64,000 bases of DNA from NCBI RefSeq assembly GCF_021278965.1, contig NZ_CP065589.1:2857001-2921000 (forward strand), given 5' to 3'. The notes under the pieces were generated by a model that had not been told where the DNA came from, did no database searches, and was given only the letters and a program-made list of their open reading frames with translations. The translations under genes and the position numbers were made by a program. Below are positions 37,435 through 47,113 of the stretch, one piece after another (position 1 is the stretch's first letter; each line of letters opens with the position of its first letter). Source of the stretch: Chryseobacterium capnotolerans (GTDB lineage: Bacteria; Bacteroidota; Bacteroidia; Flavobacteriales; Weeksellaceae).

Positions 37435-38817
37435 TTAAAAATGTACCTGCTTAATCTCTTCTTCAATCTCCTTAGGTGTTTCATCTTCAGATTTGACGAA
37501 GATCATTGTAACTACAGCACCAATCAGCATACAGATACCTCCTACCACAACATAATCCATGGCCTGTTTTCCAAAAACTCCGCTTACAATAGGACCACCA
37601 AACAATCCATTGATGATCTGCGGAATAACAATAAAGAAATTGAATATCCCCATATAAACACCCATTTTTCTCTGTGGAATCACCTCAATTAACATAGCGT
37701 AAGGCATTGCAAGGATACTAGCCCAGGCAAACCCTAATCCGATCATTGAAATCCATAGGTTATTGACATCTTTTATGAAATACATAGAGATCAATCCTAA
37801 ACCGCCGCATAATAAAGCCAGGGCATGAGTCTGTTTTTTACCAATCCATTTAGCAATAGGAGTTAATAAAAAAGCAAATGGAATAGCCCAAAGATTATAC
37901 ATTCCAAACAATTTGCCGGTTAAATCTCCAGCATCATTGAATGCTTTTGAATGGGTATCTTCCGGAGAAAGCCCTAAATGATGGGTTGCCAAAGCACTGG
38001 TAGTAAACACCCACATGGTAAATAATGCAAACCACGAGAAAAACTGAACAATTCCCAGCTTTTTCATCTGAGCCGGAATGCTGGCAAAATCCTTGAAAAT
38101 ATCTGAGAATTTAGATTTTTCATGTTCTATTTCTTTACCATCTTCAAATGCAGCAAATTCTTCAGGAGAATATTCTTTAGTGGTAATGATGGTATACAGA
38201 ATAGAAATAATCAGCAACACTGCTCCTACATAAAAGGAATAGATTACGTTATCAGCAACAAAACCTTTAGGGGCTACGTTAGAAACGCCCAATTTCGTCA
38301 GCCAATCCGGTAAATAAGAACCAAGTACAGCTCCAAATCCAATGAGAATAGTTTGCACCGAAAACCCGACTGTTCCCTGGTGTTTAGGAAGCATATCCCC
38401 TACCAAAGCCCTAAAAGGTTCCATGGCAACATTTACAGAAGCATCCATCATTGCAAGGAAAATCACGGCTAATAAAAGAGCATTAGCTGCAAACATTTGG
38501 GTTACAGAAGCCGCGTTAGGCAGCAAAACCAATCCTATGGCACACAAAACCGCACCAATCAGGAAATAAGGTTTCCTTCTTCCCAACGGACTCCAGGTAT
38601 TATCTCCCATATGCCCAATAATAGGCTGAACAATCAGCCCTGTAATAGGAGCCACCAGCCAAAACCATGACAATTCGTGAACATCTGCTCCTAAATTAGC
38701 AAGAATACGACTTGCATTTCCATTTTGTAATCCGAATGCCATTTGGATTCCCAGGAATCCCATACTCATATTGATAATCTGAGTAAGTGAAAGATCAGGT
38801 TTCATTTTTTCAGCCAT
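37435..38817 (-). CDS. MFS sugar transporter, SLC45 / maltose-transporter-like
   Basis: This 460-aa integral membrane protein has the MFS loop 2-3 motif GHMGDNTWSPLGRRKPYF and about twelve hydrophobic segments. SLC45-type MFS proteins in Bacteroidota move maltose or maltodextrins across the inner membrane. It is the third gene of a minus-strand operon after a GH13 amylase and an NTF2-like protein (15 nt spacing), which supports alpha-glucan uptake. The direction is probably proton-coupled import. Confidence 0.88.
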   Translation of the reverse strand: MAEKMKPDLSLTQIINMSMGFLGIQMAFGLQNGNASRILANLGADVHELSWFWLVAPITGLIVQPIIGHMGDNTWSPLGRRKPYFLIGAVLCAIGLVLLPNAASVTQMFAANALLLAVIFLAMMDASVNVAMEPFRALVGDMLPKHQGTVGFSVQTILIGFGAVLGSYLPDWLTKLGVSNVAPKGFVADNVIYSFYVGAVLLIISILYTIITTKEYSPEEFAAFEDGKEIEHEKSKFSDIFKDFASIPAQMKKLGIVQFFSWFALFTMWVFTTSALATHHLGLSPEDTHSKAFNDAGDLTGKLFGMYNLWAIPFAFLLTPIAKWIGKKQTHALALLCGGLGLISMYFIKDVNNLWISMIGLGFAWASILAMPYAMLIEVIPQRKMGVYMGIFNFFIVIPQIINGLFGGPIVSGVFGKQAMDYVVVGGICMLIGAVVTMIFVKSEDETPKEIEEEIKQVHF

Positions 38818-38831
38818 CGTTGTCTTTATGC

Positions 38832-39352
38832 TTATTTTGTTTTTAATTCTTTAATCAGAACATCTTCAAGGGCTGTTTTCTCAGCTACTACTTTATCTAC
38901 AACATCGTTAGGAACCGTCATAGAAAGCACATATTGCTTTACTTTCCATTGTCCATTGATCTTTTCTACGACTCCTGAACCACGGCAGATTTTCATCTGA
39001 GTATCCAGTAATTCATCAAACCATGCCAATTTCCCGTCTTTACTGAAATGAATATTTCTTTTAAGTGCAGTAAAATTCCAGGTTTTCTTTTGTCGAAATG
39101 AGGTTTTGCCCAGACCATAAATTCTTTTTTATTCCAGACTTCAGTAGCATCTGTTCCGATAAAGGTAGATTCATCTGCAAAAAAATTGAAATAACCTGTA
39201 TAATCAGCTTTTGCAGCTGCTACATTGAAAGCATCGAGCATGGTACTGATCTCAGATTTTTCTTTTTCAAATGTTTTGTTTGATTGCGCTGAAACTACTG
39301 TAAATCCGAATAAAAACAGGATCAATGTATGAACAGCTATTAATTTTTTCAT
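38832..39352 (-). CDS. Secreted NTF2/SnoaL-like protein (frame broken by a 1-nt indel)
   Basis: MKKLIAVHTLILFLFGFTVVSAQS is a signal peptide. The body STMLDAFNVAAAKADYTGYF, ESTFIGTDATEVW and the late MKICRGSGVVEKINGQWKV follow the NTF2-like fold (SnoaL-like). One missing base in the T4 runs near 39083-39091 restores KKKTWNFTALKRNIHFSKDG and joins the two frames into about 173 aa. It sits between the amylase (8 nt) and the transporter (15 nt). This neighbour is often seen in such loci, but its role is unknown. Confidence 0.8.
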
Positions 39353-39360
39353 AGTATTAT

Positions 39361-41221
39361 TTATTTTTCAAGTTCAATAATTAATGGAGTCCTCGCGGGA
39401 ACGATTAAAGTATTCTGTAATAGGAATTCTTTTCCTGAAATCACCTCTTTTCCTTTTGAAAATCCTTTTAGAGATTCTTCGAAATATTGTAAGTCTAACG
39501 TCTGATCTTTTTATTATTGTTGATGATCACCATTACACTTTCTTTATCGTTGTATCTGAAATAAGTGAAGACGCCGTCTTTAGGAACAAAATTCTTCGTT
39601 TTTCCAGTATGAATCACCTCTTTTCCTTTTCTCCAGTTTAATAATTTCTGAGTAAACTGATAGAATTCTTTTGTTCAGATGTTTGTGATGCAGGGTTGAA
39701 AGCATTCTGCTTGTCCGATTTCCATCCTCCCGGAAAATCTCTGCGGATATCGGCATCACCTCCTTTTTCTTTATTTCCACGCATTCCTACTTCTGAGCCA
39801 TAATAGATCTGTGGAATTCCACGGACAGTTGAGATCAGAGTGAGTCCCATTTTGTAAACGTTCGGATCTGCATTGAATATTTCATTCCATCTTTCGGTGT
39901 CATGATTTTCAAAGAACACCATGACATTATTGATATCCGGATAAAGGAAATCACTGCTAAAAGAGTCATAAAGCTTTATCATTCCCGTATCCCAGCCTTC
40001 TTTTTCTTTAAAAGCTTTCGGCATGTCTCCAAAGAGCATAAAATCCATTACAGAAGGTAGATTTGAATTATATCCGGCAGCTTCCCCGGTTTTGGAGTTT
40101 TTTTGCCAGGCAGAAATTTGTCCTGCAGTGTACAGCCAGGATTCTCCTACAATATTAAATTTAGGATATTCATCAGTAATTGCTTTGGCCCATTTTGCCA
40201 TTGCCTCTTTGTCATTATAAGGGTAAGTATCTACACGGAATCCACCTATTTCAGCATATTCGATCCACCAAATAGCATTTTGGGTTAAATATTTTAATAC
40301 CAATGGATTTTTCTGGTTAAGATCCGGCATCGTTTTATCAAACCATCCATCCAACGCATATTTTTTATCAATATCTGATGCATTGGGATCAAATTGGGTA
40401 GAGGTTTTGTAGTTGGACCTTTTGAAACCATCTTCTCCTTCTTTGAACCAGTGAATCCAGTCTTTTGTGGGAAGGTCTTTAATCATCCAATGCGAAATAC
40501 CCCAGTGATTGGTAACGTAATCCATCACCAGTTTCATATTTCTTTTATTGAGTTCCTGGGAAAGTTTTTTGTAATCTTCATTGGTTCCATAGCGGGCATC
40601 AATTTTATACAGATCGGTCTGGGCATATCCGTGGTAGGAGTATACTTTTTCGTTGTCTTCATTTACGGGCGTTAACCAAACAGAGGTTGCGCCCAGATTT
40701 TGGATATAGTCAAGATTATTGATAATTCCCTGTAAGTCTCCGCCATGCCTTCCGTTAGGTAAACTACGATCTGCTTTTTCAGTTAATTGCGGAACGGAAT
40801 CGTTTTTTTCATCTCCATTAGCAAAGCGATCGGGCATAATGAGGTACATTACATCTTTTGAAGTATAGGATTCCCGATCCGCAGATCCGGGATTCCTCTG
40901 CTTTAATTCATAGGTATAAGAGCCCAGATTTTTTTTTATTTTTTTAATATTGATGGTAAACTTTGGTACCGTGATCTCATTGGTATTGACTGTAATAAAA
41001 ACGTAGTTTGGATTTTCTACTTTTTGAATTCCTTTCATCTGAACTCCATCTGAAAGTGAGATTTCATTATTGGCAATTCCTTTTCCATAAACAAGGATCT
41101 GAAGTTCAGGATTTTTCATTCCTTTCCACCAGAAAGCCGGTTCTACTTTTTCCAATGTCTTTGATTGTGAAAAAGCTATTGAAGCGGCAGAAAGGGCAAA
41201 AAATGTATATATTTTTCTCAT
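39361..41221 (-). CDS. Secreted GH13 alpha-amylase-family enzyme (frame broken by two 1-nt indels)
   Basis: A signal peptide (MRKIYTFFALSAASIAFSQ) and a cyclomaltodextrinase-type N-terminal domain precede the (beta/alpha)8 barrel. All four GH13 regions are present: MDYVTNHWG, GGFRVDTYPYND (nucleophile Asp), NIVGESW (acid/base Glu) and FFENHDTER. The frame is lost at 39669-39672 (A4 on the minus strand) and again at 39508-39512 (A5). Restoring one base at each gives FYQFTQKLLNWRKGKEVIH, then DQTLDLQYFEESLKGFSKGK, then ARTPLIIELEK and a stop at 39361. The rebuilt length is about 620 aa. It is comparable to SusA/neopullulanase and starts the transporter operon. Confidence 0.92.
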
Positions 41222-41595
41222 AACTTAGTCTTAGTCTTCTATTTATTCTTCAGTTTCGTGCTATGAAACATTATTAAGAGCATTGTTCATCACATTAAAA
41301 AACAGTAAGTTACATCAAAGCACACAACAATTTAAGTATGAACAACTTATCAGCAAATTACAAAAAAACTTTAGAGTTATTACAATATTATAGGTAGAAT
41401 TATCTTTTATTCATCAATCTTACAGAGATTCATTGGTTTGATAAAATTCAGTGCAGAAATACAGCAATATTCAGAACTCATTTTAAAAGATAACAACAAT
41501 ATTTCACAATCTGCAACTTATTTTTTATTAAATTTTCATTAAAAAACACATAAAACAAAATATTAAATCTAAAAAATTCCCATTTTATCTATTTA
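41222..41595. other. AT-rich divergent promoter region, no gene seen
   Basis: This 374-base spacer separates the divergent amylase and sterol-desaturase genes. It is strongly AT-rich and has no open frame with coding character, no hairpin of note and no clear TAnnTTTG box. It must contain the starts of both transcripts. Confidence 0.5.
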
Positions 41596-42591
41596 ATGCT
41601 TAGTTTTACAGAAAAAATGTTTGATTTTAGTAAAATGTTTGAAAGTGATGGACCGGATATTGTTTATCCCTGGGCCATTCCTATGTTTGCAGGCATTATT
41701 TTTATAGAAATGGCCTATAGCCACTTCAATAAAGAAAAGCTTTATGAAACCAAAGATGTGGCTACCAATGTGCTTTTAGCACTTTTAAATTATAGCCTGG
41801 ACATCATTATGAAAGGGTTTTCTATGCTTGTTATGATGTTCTTCTACTATCATCGTATTTTTGATTGGGAAGTTGGGATATGGTATTGGATTGCAGTATT
41901 TCTGGCCCAGGATTTTGCTTACTATGTTCATCATTATGTAGATCATCATTCCCGTGTCTTCTGGGCGGTACATATTACCCATCACAATTCTGATTATTTC
42001 AATATCACCACAGGATTCAGAAGCCCTGTATTTCAACCACTGTACAGATATTTGTTCTTTTCTCCTCTGGCGTTAGTGGGATTCCATCCGCTGCATGTTA
42101 TGGTAGCCTATTCTGCTATTCAGATTTATGGAACCTTTGTACACACACAATCTATTAAAAGTATGGGCTTCCTGGAATATATTTTGGTAACCCCTTCTCA
42201 CCACCGTGTGCATCATGCCTGCAACATCAAATACCTGGACCGTAATATGGGAATGGGATTGATTATCTGGGACAAAATCTTCGGAACATTTGAAAAGGAA
42301 GACCCAGAAGTTCCGGTGAAATATGGTATTTATCCTAAAATGAAGTCTAAAGATCCGGCCACAGTTCTTTTTTACGAATGGAGAAGAATTGGAAAAGACC
42401 TTAGACAGCCAGGGCTTTCTTTTGGAGATCGCCTGAAGTATCTCTTCTATTCTCCGGGATGGAGACATGATGGAACAGGAAAAACAGTAAAACAATTCCA
42501 GAAAGAATACAAAGAAAAAATTAAGAACAAGCCACAGGTTGTTCAGAAAGAACAAACAGAGGTTACTGAACCAGAATACACTCCAAATTAA
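41596..42591 (+). CDS. Sterol desaturase / fatty acid hydroxylase-family membrane protein
   Basis: The 331-aa protein has several membrane segments and the eight-histidine di-iron signature of the family: HHYVDHHSRVFWAVHITHH (about 118-136) and SHHRVHHACN (about 204-213). Family members hydroxylate or desaturate lipids with O2. In flavobacteria candidate substrates include carotenoids, ornithine lipids and sulfonolipids; the sequence does not say which. The C-terminus is a charged tail (KNKPQVVQKEQTEVTEPEY). It is transcribed opposite to its neighbours and ends at a strong terminator. Confidence 0.9.
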   Translation: MLSFTEKMFDFSKMFESDGPDIVYPWAIPMFAGIIFIEMAYSHFNKEKLYETKDVATNVLLALLNYSLDIIMKGFSMLVMMFFYYHRIFDWEVGIWYWIAVFLAQDFAYYVHHYVDHHSRVFWAVHITHHNSDYFNITTGFRSPVFQPLYRYLFFSPLALVGFHPLHVMVAYSAIQIYGTFVHTQSIKSMGFLEYILVTPSHHRVHHACNIKYLDRNMGMGLIIWDKIFGTFEKEDPEVPVKYGIYPKMKSKDPATVLFYEWRRIGKDLRQPGLSFGDRLKYLFYSPGWRHDGTGKTVKQFQKEYKEKIKNKPQVVQKEQTEVTEPEYTPN

Positions 42592-42598
42592 AGAGTAA

Positions 42599-42638
42599 AA
42601 AATCCCCAAGCGAGTTTATCGCTTGGGGATTTTTTTGT
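42599..42638. terminator. Bidirectional intrinsic terminator
   Basis: AATCCCCAAGCGA pairs with TCGCTTGGGGATT, followed by TTTTTT. It closes both the desaturase gene and the minus-strand peptide-modification operon. Confidence 0.9.
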
Positions 42639-42668
42639 TATATGTTTTGTAAATATTACACTCAGAAA

Positions 42669-43813
42669 TTATTTACTTTCAATATAGGTAACATTAACCA
42701 ATTTATTAGGCTTCATGTAAACAATGTTTTTTTGAAAATCTAAAAACAGGTTGAATCTCTTCAGGACTTCATTACCTAGAATATTCATTCTGGAGCCGGT
42801 TACCAATCTGCTTTGTGACAAGAGCTGCACCGGGATATCATTTAGTTTTGATTTTCCTAATGATAGGGATTGAAGATTGGAGGTCATTACAGGAATTTCA
42901 TTTCCCTGAGCTCCTTTCATTATTACTTTTTTAATTACCCGCATTTTATCAGTAGGAAAACCCTGTTCATTAAGTAACGGACCATCCAGCATGGCTGTTC
43001 TTTGATATCCTGTATCAAAGAGGTACCAATCTTTGTTTTCAACCTTATCCTGCGTGATGCCTACCTGCACCAGGAAGACGTTATTAAAATACTTTATTGG
43101 AAGCTTAGAATATTGAGATTTCACATCAGAAGGAAGCTGAGAATGTACCACCATCAATCCTTTATCATGATTTAATTCTACAATCATTCCATCAAATAAA
43201 TCCCAGCCAAACCTGCCATCTGTTCCGTGACCTGTAAGCTGCGCAGGGTAAATATTAAATCCCTGATATTCTTTGTTCCCGATTTGCAGGATATTGGTTC
43301 CTGATTTTAATGAACTTTTGATTTTATTCTTTAAGGTCTCCTGTGTCAGTACCAGATCACTTGTTCCTGTATCAAAATTAAGTAAAAGAGTATCTACTTT
43401 ATTGAGTACTGCTTTTACGAATATAGTATTCTGCTCATTCATATGGAGCTTCATGGTGTCTTTAAAAGACATTTTACTAAAGTCTTTTGGTGATAGGGAT
43501 TCAATTCTTGTAAGGGCAGAATCTTTATCTTTCAACAGAATGATAAAATCTTTTTTTTCTCCTTTTTAAGGGTTACCACAAGAGAGTCAATATCTGTTTT
43601 TATAGCCACCTGTTTATTAGATCCTGCTATTTTGGAGACGGTATATACATCCGTTTTAATTTTAGGATCTATATTCCAATCTGTTTTTAAGCCATTGTCT
43701 TTTTCGTAAATGACTGCTTTAGGGCCATTTGCTTTCAGAACAGACAGTTTATTTTGAGCCCATGAAAAAGAAGTTAAAAATGAGACAATCAATAAAGACA
43801 AAAAAGATTTCAT
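42669..43813 (-). CDS. Secreted two-DTG (pepsin/retropepsin-like) aspartic protease, last gene of the RiPP-type operon (frame broken by a 1-nt indel)
   Basis: MKSFLSLLIVSFLTSFSWAQ is a signal peptide. One missing base near 43563-43567 (A5 on the minus strand) restores GEKKDFIILLKDKDSALTRI and joins the frames into about 381 aa. Two active-site-like motifs are visible: LNFDTGTSDLVLT and LFDTGYQRTAML. Each is followed by the hydrophobic-Gly strand typical of clan AA (NILGNEVLKRFNLFLDF at the end). It starts 18 nt after the second oxygenase-like gene, so cotranscription is likely. It could remove a leader peptide outside the cytoplasm, or be an unrelated housekeeping protease. The link rests on position. 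Confidence 0.78.
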
Positions 43814-43831
43814 ACTTCAATACTATTTAAA

Positions 43832-44710
43832 TTATATACAAAATTTACCCAAATAGGTCATAACAACATCTATTGTCGTGTTTCCTATTGTTGTACCATC
43901 ATGAAAACAATTATCTGTGGGAGCAATGTAAAACTGATAGGGTTCTTGTTTCACTTTAAGCACGGGATAACCAGGATAATACTTTAGAAAATAATCTGTA
44001 ATGTTTTCATTTGTTATCACTACATCTTTAAGTTCTTCTTTTTCTTTAAGCATGTTATGCGCCTGCTTCATGGTAAGATTAACAAATAAAAAGTAACGAG
44101 GCTGTTCTCCTAAATTTATGGTAAATCTATTCCCGTACTGGTAACAGGTATGCAAAGTCATGTCCTTAGAACTGTCTTTATGAACGCCTATAAAACGAAT
44201 GTCTTTAAAAGTGTAATTTTCTGGCAGTTTTCTCTTATTTAAAGAGACTACTTCACTATTAGGATAATTGGTTGCCACACTCATAAATCTATAAGGTGCT
44301 AATGAAATTTCATCTAACACCCCATTAAGATGGGTATTTAATTCCTGAACTAAATCCTTATTTTCAACAAATTTTTGAAATGCATCACCGTCTGAAGTTG
44401 CTGAATGAAGATTTAATTTTTGGAATATATTTTTAAGTTTTTCAGGAATTTCTCCTATAAAAACAGAATTATAATCTTTCTTATTACTATGATCCCCTTT
44501 TACCGTACTAAGTTCCTGGTCAGACAATTTCCGCCAGTCTCTTTTTGCTAGATGTGCATTGGGCTCATATTGTGCTTTGAACCTAATGTCTTTGAATACG
44601 ATTTCTACAGGCTCCTGTTTTGAATGATGAACAAGGCCGGAATTGATTTCTAAAACATCTTCTAAATTCTCACCGTATATTTTGATTCCTGATTTTAGTT
44701 TCATAGTCAT
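43832..44710 (-). CDS. HxD...H cupin-fold (2-oxoglutarate/Fe(II) oxygenase-like) protein B
   Basis: This 292-aa protein is a paralog of the product of 44710-45543. In the C-terminal half it has FIGVHKDSSKD (His177-x-Asp179), then GNRFTINLGEQPRYFLFVNLT (Arg205), then YIAPTDNCFHDGTTIGN (His270). A His-x-Asp followed about 90 residues later by His, with a neighbouring Arg, is the iron and co-substrate arrangement of double-stranded beta-helix oxygenases. The N-terminal half has VFIGEIPEKLKNIFQKL, shared with protein A. Its ATG overlaps the protein A stop (TAATG). A role in hydroxylating a peptide is inferred from the operon. Confidence 0.7.
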   Translation of the reverse strand: MTMKLKSGIKIYGENLEDVLEINSGLVHHSKQEPVEIVFKDIRFKAQYEPNAHLAKRDWRKLSDQELSTVKGDHSNKKDYNSVFIGEIPEKLKNIFQKLNLHSATSDGDAFQKFVENKDLVQELNTHLNGVLDEISLAPYRFMSVATNYPNSEVVSLNKRKLPENYTFKDIRFIGVHKDSSKDMTLHTCYQYGNRFTINLGEQPRYFLFVNLTMKQAHNMLKEKEELKDVVITNENITDYFLKYYPGYPVLKVKQEPYQFYIAPTDNCFHDGTTIGNTTIDVVMTYLGKFCI

Positions 44711-45543
44711 TAGTAATTATTAAATTCTCCCACAAATACCATGGTTATATCAAATTTTTTATTTCCCAGCGTGCTTCCGTCATGAATAAAATTATCCGTT
44801 GGGGCAATATAATACTGATATGGCTTTACTTCCATTCTGATCACGGGATAATGAGGATAAAGGGCAAAAAATAGATCTACAATATTATCTGAAGTAACAG
44901 AAATATCCTGATAATGTTTCTTAACATCGGTATAAATCTGTTTCAATGTTAAATTGACAAAATACAGATATCTGGATTCTTCACTGATATTGATAGAGAT
45001 TCTGTTGTCTGATTTATATGCAGTATTGGGAGTAAATTTTGTACTCTGATCAATATGGAGTCCTGTATATTTTATATGCTCTCTATTATAAAGATGAAAA
45101 GTGGTAGTATGCATATCCGGAAGACATCTTGTAATCCGATGAAAATTATATCGCTGCGTATCCGATTTTTGATTAAGAAACTGATTCAAGACTTTATTCA
45201 GTTTTAAGGTAAGTTTCTCATCTTCCTGAAATTTGGGCTGAACATCAAAAAGCGTCTTGCATTCCTCCAGTCTTATGGCTTTAAACAAGCTCTTTAATTC
45301 ATCCGGAATTTCACCCAATCCTAAGGTATTGAACATTTTATTATGCTTTCCGGAATAAGAGAGCATTTTATATTCTGCTTCTGTAAGATCACGCCATTTA
45401 TTGTCAGGTAAATAAGCATTATCAAAATACTCAATTCCTGTATTGACCACTTTTTCAGCCACTACTCCTTTATTGATTTTAAGCTGGCTTCTCCAGTTGG
45501 CAATAGACTCTCCAGCCAAGTACATTCCTTTCTTCAGATTCAT
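44710..45543 (-). CDS. HxD...H cupin-fold (2-oxoglutarate/Fe(II) oxygenase-like) protein A
   Basis: This 277-aa protein has YTGLHIDQSTKF (His163-x-Asp165), NRISINISEESRYLYFVNLT (Arg191) and YIAPTDNFIHDGSTLGN (His254), aligned with protein B at the same spacing. Identity with B is concentrated in these blocks and in LGEIPDELKSLFKAI. This suggests an old duplication with retained catalytic residues in both copies. Its ATG overlaps the radical SAM stop (ATGA), so translation is coupled. The fold assignment is from pattern only; a profile search for the DSBH fold would settle it. Confidence 0.7.
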   Translation of the reverse strand: MNLKKGMYLAGESIANWRSQLKINKGVVAEKVVNTGIEYFDNAYLPDNKWRDLTEAEYKMLSYSGKHNKMFNTLGLGEIPDELKSLFKAIRLEECKTLFDVQPKFQEDEKLTLKLNKVLNQFLNQKSDTQRYNFHRITRCLPDMHTTTFHLYNREHIKYTGLHIDQSTKFTPNTAYKSDNRISINISEESRYLYFVNLTLKQIYTDVKKHYQDISVTSDNIVDLFFALYPHYPVIRMEVKPYQYYIAPTDNFIHDGSTLGNKKFDITMVFVGEFNNY

Positions 45544-46784
45544 GCTAAACGATAATGCATTAATTTTTCTTTCACTTCGGATTCAATCATAATCTCTTCA
45601 TTGTCAAATTCCAACTCATGTACTATATCTTCATAAGAAACTTTTGACAATTCCATTTCTTCTTGTGTTTCTAATGGGATTCCATCTATAATATCGTTCT
45701 GAATATAGGTAATAAGCTTAATCATGTCATGGCAATAAATAGTAGGATTATCAAAGCCCCGGTCATTAGAATAGCGATTCCCTAAAAATCCGCCACCACA
45801 AAAATCATAAACAGAACAGTTAAGACATTTCTGTGATACCATGGAATGTGCATTCATATAGACATCAAAAAGCCTATCATTGAAGACATCACCAATAGCG
45901 TGGGTATGGATATTAATATCATTTCTGGTAATTCCTTCATAACAGGCTCTTATAAAGTCTGCAACTTCCAAATTCCCATTAGTTTCCAGTACAGCAACTC
46001 CATTGATATTTTTACCTAAAATCTGGTCGCCTTCATCCTCACCCACAATAAGATCAATAAGTGTTTTAAAAAATCGTACACTCATTCTATCATGGTCATT
46101 TTTCCAAATTTTAAATAATTCTATCAGCCAATCTGCATAAGGAGTATAGTTTTTGGTATTAACGAGTTCCTTGTCCATTCCTTCGGGAAGCTGATCAAAA
46201 TGACCGTCCGGTAAAAGAATACTAAGGCCTTTTACTTTTAAATTTTTAACCTCATCATAAAGTTCCTGAGGAGGAATTTTAATATTTATGACAGACAATA
46301 CTCCATTAAGGCCATAATTCTGCCCCAGAGTAATTGCTTGCTTTACTTCCTCATAAGATCCTTTACCATTGTGGAAAACACGGTATTTATCATGATATTC
46401 TTTGGGACCATCTATGCTTATTCCAACTCTGATACCCAATTCATTGAAGAGTTGATACCATTCATCATCCAGCCCAACACCATTGGTCTGAATTACAAAA
46501 TCAAAGTAATGATCTGGAAGTATTTCCTTGAAAATCCTGATGGATTCACGATAAAACTCTTTGGATATCAATAATGGTTCACCTCCATGAAAAACGATTT
46601 GTATAGTATTCAAATGATTTTCCAGGCAATATTCATCCAGCTTAGCTGCGAAAGCTTTTATGGTATCAATTGACATGAATTTAGGCTGTTTCAAATATGT
46701 TTTATCACCTAAATTATACATGTAACAATACGAGCAGTTGAGATTGCATCTGCTTGCAACCTTTAACACAAAAGAAGTAATCAT
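45540..46784 (-). CDS. Radical SAM/SPASM peptide-modifying enzyme, FxsB-like
   Basis: This 414-aa enzyme has the 4Fe-4S/SAM motif Cys13-x3-Cys17-x2-Cys20 in SRCNLNCSYCYMYNLGD, and VFHGGEPLL for SAM binding. It has a C-terminal SPASM region with cysteines in RACYEG, SQKCLNCSVYDFCGGG and TIYCHDM for auxiliary clusters. FVLKVASRCNL and CYMYNLGD resemble FxsB-type maturases, which crosslink aromatic side chains in ribosomal peptides (cyclophanes). It follows a precursor-like gene and a hairpin terminator, and overlaps the first oxygenase-like gene by 4 nt. The exact bond made is unknown. Confidence 0.9.
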   Translation of the reverse strand: MITSFVLKVASRCNLNCSYCYMYNLGDKTYLKQPKFMSIDTIKAFAAKLDEYCLENHLNTIQIVFHGGEPLLISKEFYRESIRIFKEILPDHYFDFVIQTNGVGLDDEWYQLFNELGIRVGISIDGPKEYHDKYRVFHNGKGSYEEVKQAITLGQNYGLNGVLSVINIKIPPQELYDEVKNLKVKGLSILLPDGHFDQLPEGMDKELVNTKNYTPYADWLIELFKIWKNDHDRMSVRFFKTLIDLIVGEDEGDQILGKNINGVAVLETNGNLEVADFIRACYEGITRNDINIHTHAIGDVFNDRLFDVYMNAHSMVSQKCLNCSVYDFCGGGFLGNRYSNDRGFDNPTIYCHDMIKLITYIQNDIIDGIPLETQEEMELSKVSYEDIVHELEFDNEEIMIESEVKEKLMHYRLA

Positions 46785-46796
46785 ATCTTATCTTAT

Positions 46797-46832
46797 TGAA
46801 AAAAATAGTTCTCCGCTATGGCGGAGAACTAT
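46797..46832 (-). terminator. Hairpin terminator/attenuator between precursor and maturase genes
   Basis: ATAGTTCTCCGC (46805) and GCGGAGAACTAT (ending 46832) pair perfectly around TATG. On the minus strand a T7 tract follows. Partial readthrough would give more precursor than enzyme, a common arrangement in RiPP operons. Confidence 0.8.
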
Positions 46833-46849
46833 ACATTTTAATGCAGCAA

Positions 46850-47068
46850 TTACAATTTAGGCGTTGCTAATAAGAACTGATCAGCCCTATTATAAGCAGC
46901 AGAAGCCCCTGATCTGGCTGTTACGCTACAGTTGTCTGGTGCTACAATAATAGTAGACCCACCACCAAAAATAGATTTGTATAAATCTACATTTTCAGAA
47001 GACTGCATCGCTTTTTTAAGGATGTCCTTTTGTTCTAAGTTACTGGTAATCTTTAATTTCTTTTTCAT
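46850..47068 (-). CDS. Ribosomal peptide precursor-like protein, 72 aa
   Basis: The peptide has a charged, helical leader (MKKKLKITSNLEQKDILKKA, then MQSSENVDLYKSIF), a glycine break GGGS at 35-38, and a low-charge C-terminal part with TIIVAPDNCSVT, SGASAAYNRADQF and LLATPKL. The C-terminal part has one Cys (47), one Tyr (59) and one Phe (65). Tyr59-Asn-Arg and Phe65-Leu-Leu are possible three-residue crosslink sites for a cyclophane-forming enzyme. Its position directly before a radical SAM/SPASM gene, its own promoter box and the following terminator all support a RiPP precursor. The core boundary is a guess. Confidence 0.72.
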   Translation of the reverse strand: MKKKLKITSNLEQKDILKKAMQSSENVDLYKSIFGGGSTIIVAPDNCSVTARSGASAAYNRADQFLLATPKL

Positions 47069-47105
47069 GATAAAATGGTTTTGGTTAATAATTATAATAA
47101 TTCTC

Positions 47106-47113
47106 CAAATATA
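47106..47113 (-). promoter_or_regulatory. Candidate -7 promoter box of the RiPP-type operon (TATATTTG)
   Basis: TATATTTG matches TAnnTTTG on the minus strand, 37 nt upstream of the precursor ATG. It lies in the short spacer after the GH97 stop, so the operon can be transcribed separately from the starch genes. Confidence 0.45.
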
